In this document: positions 35,187 to 43,309 of the stretch, one piece after another | Position numbering within the stretch: the stretch's first letter is position 1 | Layout: each line of letters starts with the position of its first letter | From: CALMFG01 sp963674805 | GTDB lineage: Bacteria; Bacillota; Clostridia; Christensenellales; CALMFG01 | Length of the DNA stretch: 64,000 nt | Assembly: GCA_963674805.2 (NCBI GenBank) | Contig: CAXXNY010000005.1 | Coordinates: 124,001 to 188,000, forward strand | Direction of reading: 5' to 3' | The notes under the pieces: generated by a model | Database searches by the model: none | Seen by the model: the letters and a program-made list of their open reading frames with translations, nothing else | Told to the model about the DNA's origin: nothing | Position numbers and translations under genes: made by a program

Positions 35187-36245
35187 CTATTTTTTCCGAT
35201 TTGCCTCATCTATGTCGTCAATGAATCCGCTTAAGATGCCGTTCAGGCTTTTTCCGACATAGTCCAGCACAGACACCACCTTGGCGTAATCCATGCGTGT
35301 CGGGCCGATAACCCCGAACGATCCGAGATTCCGGTCGCCGATACGGTATGTGGCGGTGACGACGCTGCATTGTTTCATCTCGTCAAAGTCGTTCTCCTGT
35401 CCAATCGAGATCGAAAACTCCAGATTGGACGCCTGGTTAAGCATTTTATATAACAGGTCCTTGGTTTCCAGCACTTCTAAAAAGACCTTTGCCTTATCAA
35501 TATCACGATACTCCGGATAGTTGAAGATATTCTGGGCGCCGCCGAGTATTACATCCTTTTTCATGTGCGCTTCGCCCGTGTCGTGGAGCGAAGTCAGCAG
35601 GGAGCGGAAGAACCGCTCATGGGTCTGTATCTCTCCCTTAAAGTCGGTCTGGATAATGGCCTCCGCATCGGCAAGCGACTGCTCTGCCAGATGCTCGGTC
35701 AGCATTTCGGACAGCATATCGAGATACGCAGCGCTTAATCCCGGTGCGACCGTAATGATTTTTTCCTTGACCAGCCCGGATGAGGTGATAATCAGCACCA
35801 ATACTTTGGAGTCCGAAATCTTAACCAATTGTACGCGTTTTAACTTGGACTGTTTCAGCTGCGGAGCCAGTACGACGGATATATGCTTTGTCGCTTTTGA
35901 GATAATGTCTGCGGTTTGCTCAATCACATCGTTTATTTCCAGCATCTTTTCGTTAAAGAAGCTGTTAATCGTAGCGGCCTCGTCCCGGCTCAGGCGGGAG
36001 AGCTGCATCAGCTTATCGACATACAATCTGTACGCCATATCAGAAGGGACCCGTCCTGCGGAGGTATGCGGCTGTAATAAATAGCCCATATCCTCAAGGT
36101 CTGCCATGACGTTTCTGATGGTGGCTGAGCTGATCTCAATCCCCGTCTTCTTGGAGATGGTGCGCGAGCCGACCGGAATCCCCGTCAGGATATAGTCATC
36201 GATAATCGCTTTTAATATTTTCTCTTTTCTTGCGTCCAGTTCCAA
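35187..36245 (-). CDS. hrcA: Heat-inducible transcription repressor HrcA
   Basis: This 352-residue winged-helix repressor binds CIRCE with GroEL help and controls class I heat-shock genes. Typical features are ELDARKEKILKAIIDDYI at the start, VGSRTISKKTGIEISSATI in the DNA-binding region, DLEDMGYLLQPHTSAGRVPS, and FGVIGPTRMDYAKVVS near the end. GTG 36254 directly abuts AAGGAA, which leaves no spacing, so TTG 36245 (8 bases after it) is the likelier start. A CIRCE site lies 23 bases upstream, so the gene is autoregulated. Confidence 0.96.
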   Translation of the reverse strand: MELDARKEKILKAIIDDYILTGIPVGSRTISKKTGIEISSATIRNVMADLEDMGYLLQPHTSAGRVPSDMAYRLYVDKLMQLSRLSRDEAATINSFFNEKMLEINDVIEQTADIISKATKHISVVLAPQLKQSKLKRVQLVKISDSKVLVLIITSSGLVKEKIITVAPGLSAAYLDMLSEMLTEHLAEQSLADAEAIIQTDFKGEIQTHERFFRSLLTSLHDTGEAHMKKDVILGGAQNIFNYPEYRDIDKAKVFLEVLETKDLLYKMLNQASNLEFSISIGQENDFDEMKQCSVVTATYRIGDRNLGSFGVIGPTRMDYAKVVSVLDYVGKSLNGILSGFIDDIDEANRKK

Positions 36246-36267
36246 TATCCACACTTCCTTTGGCTGT

Positions 36268-36294
36268 TAGCACTCTCGTCTGACGAGTGCTAAC
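36268..36294 (-). promoter_or_regulatory. CIRCE operator
   Basis: TTAGCACTC, 9 bases, GAGTGCTAA is a perfect match to the CIRCE inverted repeat bound by HrcA. It sits between the promoter and the start of hrcA. Confidence 0.97.
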
Positions 36295-36304
36295 AACTAA
36301 TAAT

Positions 36305-36333
36305 AAAATATCACCTCGTCCGGTCAAAGTCAA
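36305..36333 (-). promoter_or_regulatory. Promoter of the hrcA operon
   Basis: On the minus strand TTGACT, 17 bases and TATTTT lie just upstream of CIRCE. The operator covers the expected transcription start. Confidence 0.75.
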
Positions 36334-36390
36334 TCACAAATTCGGCGTACGGGCGGGTTTTACACTTTGTTAATATTATGAAATATCAAA

Positions 36391-36412
36391 AGAAAAGCCG
36401 CACAAAGCGGCT
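36391..36412 (-). terminator. Terminator of the DUF362/XRE unit
   Basis: On the minus strand AGCCGC, a TTTGT loop and GCGGCT are followed by TTTCTTTT, 16 bases after the DUF362 gene stop. Confidence 0.85.
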
Positions 36413-36427
36413 GTCATGAGTGAATGG

Positions 36428-37513
36428 TTATAAGGACTCCAGATAAGCCTTGATATCCGCCGCAGAAGGGGGACAACCGGCGCAGGTAAGATCCCGGCAG
36501 GCACAACGCCCGATGCCGATCCAGCCGTCGCCTTTGTTATCTGATTTAAATCCCTGACCGACATGAATCTTTTCCGGCAGGCGGGGGAGACGGCCGCTTT
36601 CATCCAGCATATGCAATGCTCTGAACAAATTTCCGGCGCATGCGGAACAAGCATCCCGCTCATCAATATACGCCCTTAACCGGCTGATGCGCGCGGAATG
36701 TGTGAATGTACGCGTCACCGTGGGCTGGTTCAATCGAATAATCCTGTCATCCGAAAGGTCCATACTGCCGATACCGGCTTTTGCGGCCAACGGAATATAG
36801 CCGATGTCTTCCGGTTTGTATCCGAGCAGATTTGCGGCATACGCGTCCAGTAAAACGCGGTCGAGGCTAGCCAGCATCGTATCCATCTTCACCGGGTTGC
36901 CGCCTTCCTCAAAATCGATATCGCCGTAAATCCCGTCCGCAATGGTCAGTACATTCGGGAAAAAAGTGTTAAGGCGTGCAATCGGCTCGTGCAGTCCGTC
37001 GGCATGGAACCGACGTTTTTCACGATCCGAGATAACACCCTTCATGTTTTTCAGCGCACAGGTCAGGCGGGTCTGGCAATGCCCTTTAATCACCGGCAGG
37101 TTGACGATTAAATCCGCTTCCACAGCGGCTTTGGATATTTCGAACACGTCTCCGTTGAAAGTTTTCTTAACCATCACGTCGTGCTTGGTATCCAAGAGGT
37201 CAACTCCGGTTTTCATACTCAAATCCGAATAGCCGCAGGCGTCAAATGCACGTTTTGTATCACACCCGATCCACGCACCTTCAGCGATGATGAGCTGATG
37301 GAATCCGCGGCCTCTAAAATAATCGATGACCGCACGCGCGATTTCCGGATTTGTGGTGGCGCCGCTCTGCCACGGTTTTGCCACCACAAGGTTGGGCTTA
37401 ATTAAAACCTTTGCATCCGCCTTAAGGCCTGTTTCCGGTGACAGTTTATTTAATAATATGGTCGTTAAGTCATAGGCGCGGTCGCCGTAGACAATATATA
37501 ATGCTGAGCTCAT
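36428..37513 (-). CDS. DUF362-family protein with C-terminal cysteine cluster
   Basis: This 361-residue protein has the DUF362 layout: VLIKPNLVVAKPWQSGATTN near 35-55, NLPVIKGHCQTRLTCALKNM near 150, and TIADGIYGDID. The C-terminal part has several cysteines (RDACSACAGN and GRCACRDLTCAGCPP), which may hold an iron-sulfur cluster. DUF362 proteins occur mostly in anaerobes and have no settled reaction; a redox role is inferred. Its start overlaps the stop of an XRE regulator by 4 bases, so the two are translationally coupled. Confidence 0.88.
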   Translation of the reverse strand: MSSALYIVYGDRAYDLTTILLNKLSPETGLKADAKVLIKPNLVVAKPWQSGATTNPEIARAVIDYFRGRGFHQLIIAEGAWIGCDTKRAFDACGYSDLSMKTGVDLLDTKHDVMVKKTFNGDVFEISKAAVEADLIVNLPVIKGHCQTRLTCALKNMKGVISDREKRRFHADGLHEPIARLNTFFPNVLTIADGIYGDIDFEEGGNPVKMDTMLASLDRVLLDAYAANLLGYKPEDIGYIPLAAKAGIGSMDLSDDRIIRLNQPTVTRTFTHSARISRLRAYIDERDACSACAGNLFRALHMLDESGRLPRLPEKIHVGQGFKSDNKGDGWIGIGRCACRDLTCAGCPPSAADIKAYLESL

Positions 37514-37995
37514 TCGTCCATCCAGTCGTTGTCCGTATAATGACGGCGCGCTTTGCGCCGGTGCGCGGACCGTTTCTCCTCTTCTTTATTCTTGCCGACC
37601 AGCGCCGCCCACAACGGAATCGTCAGGAAAACCAGCCAGCCTGGATGCCACAGGCCGTAAATAAAACCGAGAACGAGATAGATAATCGTGACCAATACAG
37701 GGTAGGGAAAGGCCTTCCAGTTAATTTTGTTTTCGGATGCGGAAGTGCTCTCAACGCCCGCCGCGCTCTGGTTTCCTGAGAAATCTTCACGGATATTTCC
37801 GCTCAGCATTTCATCAATGCTGATATCGTAAACCTTTGCGAGCGCAATCAGATTATCTGTATCCGGTGATGACTCGGCGCGCTCCCATTTAGAGATTGCC
37901 TGCCGGCTGACGCCGATGCGTTCGGCAAGTTCTTCCTGCGAAAGTCCGTTTTTCTTTCTTAAGGCAACGAGCTTGGTTGCTGTTTCAACATTCAT
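37510..37995 (-). CDS. XRE-family regulator with a membrane hairpin
   Basis: This 161-residue protein has an N-terminal helix-turn-helix (LSQEELAERIGVSRQAISKW, about residues 18-37). A linker, then two hydrophobic helices around residues 97-135 follow, built on the unit PYPVLV...GLWHPGWLVFLTIPLW, and a basic tail ends the protein. It is the one-unit paralog of the neighbouring regulator, which has four units. AAGGAGG precedes ATG 37995. It may sense the membrane state and regulate itself and the DUF362 gene. Target unknown. Confidence 0.85.
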   Translation of the reverse strand: MNVETATKLVALRKKNGLSQEELAERIGVSRQAISKWERAESSPDTDNLIALAKVYDISIDEMLSGNIREDFSGNQSAAGVESTSASENKINWKAFPYPVLVTIIYLVLGFIYGLWHPGWLVFLTIPLWAALVGKNKEEEKRSAHRRKARRHYTDNDWMDE

Positions 37996-38025
37996 AAGTT
38001 AACCTCCTTAAAACACATACTTCTC

Positions 38026-38952
38026 TTATGCGAGTGTATCGTCTTTTTTCTCTTTCGGCATAATGGCTTCAATCAGCCAGCTCCACAGCGGGATGGTCAT
38101 AAAAATCATCCACCCCGGATGCCACAGGTGATAATAAAAGCCCATCACCAGATAAATGCCTGCGATGATAATCGGGAATACCGCATGGAGCACCCCCTTC
38201 AGGTTTTTCTTTTTACCCGTCAGTATATAGTAGAGCGGGACGGTGAGGAACAGCAGCCATGTCGGATGCCAAAGGTTAAAGAAAAATCCGAGCGCGAGGT
38301 AAAGCAGAACAATGAAGATTGGATACCACGCGTTGGCCGCGCCTTTATCGCCCGAGAAAATCGCGACGATGATGAAGTATAAGGGAATCGTCAAAAACAG
38401 CAGCCAGGTCGGGTTCCATATGCCGGTAAAAAATCCGATACCCAGAAATGCTATCACCACCAGCAGCGGATAGGGGAACAGGGCAAGCGCCGACCGTTTT
38501 TGTCCGTTTTTGCCGTTTTCCGCCCAGGTAACAATATAGTAGTAAATCGGGATGGACAGGAAGATCAGCCATGTGGGATGCCAGGTGTTGAAGACGAAAC
38601 CAATAAACAGGAAAATGGCAACCACAAGGACCGGAAACGGAAAGGATGCCGCTGCAGAAGCAGGGCGTTTCTCTTTTGGCTGAGCATTTTGCCTGCCGTC
38701 CATGCCAAAGAACGCCTCGCGTTCGGCTTTTAGGTCCGCGTTTTTTGTATCGGGTGCGCCAATCAATTCATCAATTGACACGCCGTAGAGCTTTGATAAT
38801 GCAATCAGATGGTCGGTGTCCGGCGAGCTTTCGGCGGATTCCCACTTTGATATTGCCTGACGGCTGATACCGAGTTTGGCGGCCAGCTCGTCTTGAGTGA
38901 ATCCTTTCTCCCGCCGCAGCGACTCTAGTTTTTTTGCAGTTTTTTTATTCAT
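38026..38952 (-). CDS. XRE-family regulator with four tandem membrane units
   Basis: This 308-residue protein has HTH residues about 5-60 (FTQDELAAKLGISRQAISKW). From residue 104 come four copies of a 37-39 residue unit, each a hydrophobic helix, then WHP-T/G-W-L, then FLTIPLYY, at about 104-140, 159-197, 209-244 and 259-295. Unit 2 has WNP in place of WHP. Each unit gives two membrane segments, so about eight in total. TTGGAGGC before ATG 38952 excludes the longer frame from 39042. It is a membrane-bound DNA-binding protein; the signal sensed is unknown. It lies 31 bases upstream of the one-unit paralog. Confidence 0.85.
   Translation of the reverse strand: MNKKTAKKLESLRREKGFTQDELAAKLGISRQAISKWESAESSPDTDHLIALSKLYGVSIDELIGAPDTKNADLKAEREAFFGMDGRQNAQPKEKRPASAAASFPFPVLVVAIFLFIGFVFNTWHPTWLIFLSIPIYYYIVTWAENGKNGQKRSALALFPYPLLVVIAFLGIGFFTGIWNPTWLLFLTIPLYFIIVAIFSGDKGAANAWYPIFIVLLYLALGFFFNLWHPTWLLFLTVPLYYILTGKKKNLKGVLHAVFPIIIAGIYLVMGFYYHLWHPGWMIFMTIPLWSWLIEAIMPKEKKDDTLA
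38068..38643 (-). repeat. Four-fold internal repeat of a WHPxW membrane unit
   Basis: Four in-frame units with a period near 50 codons encode the helix-WHPTWL-FLTIPLYY pattern. The DNA also repeats, for example CAGCCATGTCGGATGCCA and CAGCCATGTGGGATGCCA at about 38254 and 38567, indicating recent amplification. Confidence 0.85.
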
Positions 38953-39004
38953 CGTTTTTTGCCTCCAATAGAAAAGGTTGATAAGATGATTATATGGATA
39001 ACCC

Positions 39005-39053
39005 GGTTGCGTATCTACCAATTGCAGATGTCGTTTACGCAACCAGCGGTTGC
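39005..39053 (-). promoter_or_regulatory. Inverted repeats upstream of the four-unit regulator, probable operator
   Basis: GGTTGCGTA (39005-39013) and TACGCAACC (39036-39044) form a perfect 9-base inverted repeat. A further GGTTGC (39048-39053) pairs with GCAACC (39039-39044) across AGC. The three half sites end 52 bases before the regulator start, as expected for autoregulation by an XRE dimer. Confidence 0.65.
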
Positions 39054-39121
39054 ATTTTAAAAAAATGTCCTTTTTTTGACTATAACACGGTTAATCCGCG
39101 GGTACAACGTATGAAATGTAA

Positions 39122-39157
39122 AAAGTCCCTATGCCGCAACTCAGGCATAAGGACTTT
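39122..39157 (-). terminator. Terminator of proS
   Basis: AAAGTCC-x-TATGCC pairs with GGCATA-x-GGACTTT (one mismatch) around an 8-base loop. On the minus strand T residues follow. It begins 16 bases after the proS stop. Confidence 0.8.
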
Positions 39158-39173
39158 AGTATAAATAACAGGT

Positions 39174-40616
39174 TTAATATGCTTTTGCGAAATACATGAC
39201 CTTTTTGGCCGGCTTCCCGCAGTGCACGCATACGCCGCTTTCCGGCGGCGCTTCGCCAAACGGCATACACCGGGTGGTTGCACCGGTTTTTTCCTTGATT
39301 TCGTCTTCGCATCCGCGTTCTCCGCACCAAAGGCCCTTAACGAAGTTATTGGCGTCAATAGCGGATTTAAACGCTTCAAAGTTATCAGCTTCCACGGTGC
39401 GCTGTTCACGCAGTTTTAATGCCGCGTCCAGCATCCCCTGATGCACAGACTCCAGCATATCCGAAATCGTGGACTCAAGCGCATCAAACGAAACAGTTGT
39501 TTTTTCGTGCGTATCGCGACGGACCAGCACCACGCTTTTGCTTTCGATATCACGCGGTCCGATTTCCAGCCGGATTGGGACGCCTTTCATTTCCCACTCG
39601 TTAAACTTCCAGCCCGGGCTTTGTTCGCGTTCGTCGATATCCGTACGGATACCGGCTTTTTGCAGCCTGTCCAGCAGTTCGCGTGCGTGGTCCAAAACGC
39701 CTTCTTTATGTGCGGCAACCGGAACGACAATAACCTGTATGGGCGCGACTTTAGGCGGCAGTTTCAGCCCGCGCTCGTCGCCGTGCACCATGATAACGCC
39801 GCCGATCATACGCGTTGAGGTGCCCCATGACGTCTGGTGGCAGTATTCGAGATTACCGTCTCGGCTGAGATATTGGATATCAAACACCTTGGAGAAATGC
39901 GTGCCCAGGTTATGTGAGGTTCCCATCTGGAGCGCCTTGCCGTCCAGCATCATCGCTTCCATGGTATAGGTATGCATCGCACCGGCGAATTTCTCTTTTT
40001 CGCTCTTCTGGCCGGTGATTACCGGAATCGCCAGTACGTTGTATGCGAATTCGCGGTAGACTTCCAGCATACGTTCGGTTTCGGCCTGCGCCTCTTCGGC
40101 TGTTTCGTGTACGGTGTGGCCTTCCTGCCATAAGAACTCAGATGTCCTTAAAAACGGCCGGGTTGATTTTTCCCAGCGGACGACGTTGCACCACTGGTTA
40201 TATAAAAGCGGCAGATCGCGGTAGGACTGCACCCACTTTGCATACATGGAACAGATAATGGTTTCGGATGTCGGGCGCACACAAAGGCGTTCAGCCAGCT
40301 TTTCGTTGCCGCCGTGCGTGACCCACGCGACTTCCGGGGCAAAGCCTTCCACGTGTTCCGCTTCCTTTTGAAGCAGACTTTCCGGGATAAACAGCGGGAA
40401 GTAAGCGTTTTTATGTCCGGTTGCCTTAAACCGCGCGTCCATTTCTTTTTGTATCAGTTCCCAAATACCATAGCCATACGGCTTGATGACCATACACCCT
40501 TTAACGTCGGAGTAATCCACGAGATCGGTCATCTTGATGACATCGGTGTACCATCTTGAAAAATCCTCAGACTGTGGGGTGATGTTTTGAACAAACCCTG
40601 CGTCCTTTTTTGCCAT
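39174..40616 (-). CDS. proS: Prolyl-tRNA synthetase, archaeal/eukaryotic-like type
   Basis: This class IIa synthetase of 480 residues charges tRNA-Pro. It is the short form without the editing insertion. The motifs are GCMVIKPYGYGIWELIQ, RPTSETIICSMYAKW (motif 2 region), GTSHNLGTHFSKVFDI and GVIMVHGDERGLKLPP (motif 3). A C-terminal zinc-type domain (CGERGCEDEIKEKTGATTRC) ends at a terminal Tyr, a hallmark of this type. It is common in Clostridia and Mollicutes. The upstream gap is only 71 bases, too short for a T-box. Single gene between rarA and its terminator. Confidence 0.96.
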   Translation of the reverse strand: MAKKDAGFVQNITPQSEDFSRWYTDVIKMTDLVDYSDVKGCMVIKPYGYGIWELIQKEMDARFKATGHKNAYFPLFIPESLLQKEAEHVEGFAPEVAWVTHGGNEKLAERLCVRPTSETIICSMYAKWVQSYRDLPLLYNQWCNVVRWEKSTRPFLRTSEFLWQEGHTVHETAEEAQAETERMLEVYREFAYNVLAIPVITGQKSEKEKFAGAMHTYTMEAMMLDGKALQMGTSHNLGTHFSKVFDIQYLSRDGNLEYCHQTSWGTSTRMIGGVIMVHGDERGLKLPPKVAPIQVIVVPVAAHKEGVLDHARELLDRLQKAGIRTDIDEREQSPGWKFNEWEMKGVPIRLEIGPRDIESKSVVLVRRDTHEKTTVSFDALESTISDMLESVHQGMLDAALKLREQRTVEADNFEAFKSAIDANNFVKGLWCGERGCEDEIKEKTGATTRCMPFGEAPPESGVCVHCGKPAKKVMYFAKAY

Positions 40617-40687
40617 TGTTCTTTATTTATCTCCTAACATTTAAGTCTGTCGTTTATTATACATGCTTTGGTACGGTGATGGAAGCC

Positions 40688-41995
40688 TTAATCCGTTTTT
40701 TTGCGCATCATCGCACGTATCTCTTTGATTTTCTTTTCATAGCCCTCATCGGACGGTTCATAATAGACCCGGCCCTTTAAATCGTCCGGCAGATACTGCT
40801 GTTCTATATAATGGTTGGGGTAGTCATGCGCGTATTTATAGCCCACGCCGTTACCCATTTCCTTGGCGCCGCGAACATGTGAGTATCTGAGGTGCGGCAT
40901 CATCTCGGCCTGATAGGCGGACCGGGCATCGCTGATTGCCTGATCAACCGCTATACATACGGAATTCGATTTCGGTGATTCACAGATATAGATAATCGCC
41001 TGCGCGATATTTAAGCGCGCTTCCGGGTAGCCATTATATTCCAGCGCATCCGCTGCGGCACACGCCTGCAGCAGGGCCATGGGGTTGGCGATGCCGACAT
41101 CTTCGCTGGCATGCGCAATCATCCGGCGTACGATTACCCGCGGGTCAACGCCGGCATGGATCAACCGCCCGAACCAGAACAGCGCCCCATCCGAACTGGA
41201 GCCGCGAAGCGCCTTGCAGAATGCCGAAAGCATGTCGTAATAATCCCGGTCGTCACAGCGCATCGCGCGCTTTTGGATGGATTCATCGGCAATGGCAAGG
41301 TCAATAGAAATTTTACCGTCCTTGTCCGGCGGGGTGGTGAGCACCGCAAGTTCCAATGCATTCAGTGCCGCCCGGGCGTCGCCGTTAGCGAGATTCGCCC
41401 AGTGGTTTATCGCTTCATCGGTGATAGAAACCTGCTGACTGCCGAAACCTCTGTCCTTGTCTTTGATTGCGGCGTTGATGATGTGAATCACATCTTCCTG
41501 CTTTAGAGGGAAGAACTGAAACAACCGGCATCGGGACACGATAGCGCCGGTCATGGCGATCATCGGGTTTTCGGTGGTTGAGCCGATAAACCGGATAATC
41601 CCTTTTTCAATAGCGGGCAGGATGCAGTCCGACTGTGCCTTTGACCAGCGGTGGCATTCGTCCAGCAGCAGATAGGTCGGCAGGCTGTACAGCTTTAACC
41701 GGTCTTCCGCCTGGTCGATAATCGCCCTGACGTCTTTGACGCCGCTGGTGACTGCATTTAATTTCTCAAAAGCCGCCCCCGTTGTGTTGGCAATGATATG
41801 CGCCAGAGTTGTCTTTCCGGTGCCCGGAGGGCCGTAGAAGATGGAAGAAGTCAGCTTATCCGCTTCAATTGCCCGACGCAGCAGGCGTCCCTTTCCGGCG
41901 ATATGCTCCTGGCCGTAAAACTCATCCAGTGTACGCGCGCGCATGCGGTCCGCAAGCGGGGCGTTTTGCTTAATATTATTCTCAAATAAATCCAT
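40688..41995 (-). CDS. rarA: Replication-associated recombination protein A (RarA/MgsA)
   Basis: This 435-residue AAA+ ATPase has Walker A at FYGPPGTGKTTLA (about residue 50), Walker B as LLLDECHRWSKAQ, and sensor 1 at FIGSTTENP. A C-terminal tetramerisation domain includes YPNHYIEQQYLPDDL. It acts at stalled replication forks. DECHRW differs from the usual DEIHRF but keeps the catalytic acids. A GTG at 42016 extends the frame, but AAAAGGAAC before ATG 41995 and the usual MDLFE start favour the shorter form. Divergent from serC. Confidence 0.93.
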   Translation of the reverse strand: MDLFENNIKQNAPLADRMRARTLDEFYGQEHIAGKGRLLRRAIEADKLTSSIFYGPPGTGKTTLAHIIANTTGAAFEKLNAVTSGVKDVRAIIDQAEDRLKLYSLPTYLLLDECHRWSKAQSDCILPAIEKGIIRFIGSTTENPMIAMTGAIVSRCRLFQFFPLKQEDVIHIINAAIKDKDRGFGSQQVSITDEAINHWANLANGDARAALNALELAVLTTPPDKDGKISIDLAIADESIQKRAMRCDDRDYYDMLSAFCKALRGSSSDGALFWFGRLIHAGVDPRVIVRRMIAHASEDVGIANPMALLQACAAADALEYNGYPEARLNIAQAIIYICESPKSNSVCIAVDQAISDARSAYQAEMMPHLRYSHVRGAKEMGNGVGYKYAHDYPNHYIEQQYLPDDLKGRVYYEPSDEGYEKKIKEIRAMMRKKTD

Positions 41996-42119
41996 TTTTT
42001 TGTTCCTTTTGCTCACATGGCGAATTTATTGTAAATCCCATGAACAATCCTCAGTTTATTTCATTTTGCTGGTTTACACAAGGGGAACAAACCAATATAA
42101 TGGTTGATGTATTTAGTAC

Positions 42120-42148
42120 TTGCCAAACCGGATTTTATATAGTAGAAT
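42120..42148 (+). promoter_or_regulatory. Promoter of serC-serA
   Basis: TTGCCA, a 17-base spacer and TAGAAT precede serC by about 70 bases. The palindrome at 42150-42164 follows directly. Confidence 0.7.
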
Positions 42149-42149
42149 G

Positions 42150-42164
42150 TCACAAACATTGTGA
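42150..42164 (+). promoter_or_regulatory. Palindromic operator at the serC-serA transcription start
   Basis: TCACAA-ACA-TTGTGA is a perfect inverted repeat beginning 2 bases after the -10 hexamer, where a bound repressor would block initiation. The cognate regulator is not encoded nearby. Confidence 0.6.
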
Positions 42165-42217
42165 AATAAATAACGAACTAAATTTGGATCGTCCAGATCT
42201 TGAATGGAGGGATGGAA

Positions 42218-43300
42218 ATGGACAACCGTGTATATAATTTTTCAGCAGGGCCGGCATGTCTGCCGTTGGAGGTATTAAAAGAAGCACAGGCGGAATTCAT
42301 CTCATATCAGGGCAGCGGTATGAATGTCATGGAGATGAGCCACAGAGGAAAGATATTTGATACGATTATCCAGGAAGCAGAGCAGGATATTCGTGACTTA
42401 ATGGGTATCTCGGATGAGTACGAAGTGCTGTTCCTTCAGGGCGGCGCATCATTACAGTTCTATATGATCCCGCTTAACCTGATGACCCAGTATCAAAAGG
42501 TGCACTTTATCAATACGGGCATATGGGCCAAGCGTGCCATTGCAGAAGTAAAGAAAATGGCAACGGCGAATGTGGTAGCGTCTTCTGAAGACAAGGTCTT
42601 CAGCTATATCCCGAAAGTCGGTGCGGAAGCCTTTACAAAAGATGCGGACTATGTTCATATCGTATCGAATAACACGATTTTCGGAACAAAATTCCAGAGT
42701 ATGCCGGATACAAACGGACTGCCGCTGGTATCGGATATGTCGTCCAGTATTCTGTCGGAAGTAATCAACGTAAACGATTATGATCTGATCTTTGCGGGCG
42801 CACAGAAAAACATCGGCCCGGCGGGACTTGCCATCGTGATCGTTAAAAAGGCGTTAATAGAAGCGGCGCCGGAAGATTTGCCGACCATGCTCGCTTATAA
42901 AACCCATGCGGAAACGAAGTCGCTGTTCAATACCCCCCCGACCTATTCGATTTATATGGCCGGCAAAGTGTTTAAGTGGCTGAAAGCAAACGGCGGTATC
43001 GAAGTGATGGAAAAGAAAAACCGTGAAAAAGCGGCGTTGTTGTATGATTATCTGGATGCATCATCACTGTTCAAACCGGTCGCGGCAAAGGAAGACCGGT
43101 CGCTGATGAATGTAACATTCGCAACCGGGGACGAAACGCTGGACAAGGCGTTTATCTCAGAAGCCGATAAAGAAGGGCTGGTTACGCTGAAAGGCCATCG
43201 GCTGGTAGGCGGCATGCGAGCAAGCATCTATAACGCGATGCCGAGAGCAGGCGTCGAAGCGCTTGTTGCGTTTATGAAAGCATTTGAAGCGAAACAATAG
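42218..43300 (+). CDS. serC: Phosphoserine aminotransferase
   Basis: This PLP enzyme of 360 residues converts 3-phosphohydroxypyruvate and glutamate to phosphoserine. Typical motifs are RVYNFSAGPACLPLEVL at the start, EVLFLQGGASLQFYMIPLNL, SSILSEVINV, and the PLP lysine in FAGAQKNIGPAGLAI. GGAGG lies 7 bases before ATG 42218; an upstream in-frame start at 42200 lacks a site. The stop is 9 bases before serA, so the two are one operon for serine synthesis. No phosphoserine phosphatase is present here. Confidence 0.96.
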   Translation: MDNRVYNFSAGPACLPLEVLKEAQAEFISYQGSGMNVMEMSHRGKIFDTIIQEAEQDIRDLMGISDEYEVLFLQGGASLQFYMIPLNLMTQYQKVHFINTGIWAKRAIAEVKKMATANVVASSEDKVFSYIPKVGAEAFTKDADYVHIVSNNTIFGTKFQSMPDTNGLPLVSDMSSSILSEVINVNDYDLIFAGAQKNIGPAGLAIVIVKKALIEAAPEDLPTMLAYKTHAETKSLFNTPPTYSIYMAGKVFKWLKANGGIEVMEKKNREKAALLYDYLDASSLFKPVAAKEDRSLMNVTFATGDETLDKAFISEADKEGLVTLKGHRLVGGMRASIYNAMPRAGVEALVAFMKAFEAKQ

Positions 43301-43309
43301 GGAGCCGAT

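Noticed and set aside
29035..36084. Many plus-strand frames opposite the heat-shock operon
   Set aside because: Shadow frames of GC-richer coding DNA; the minus-strand genes are unambiguous.
40617..40687. T-box leader before proS
   Set aside because: The gap is only 71 bases, and no specifier or T-box sequence is visible.
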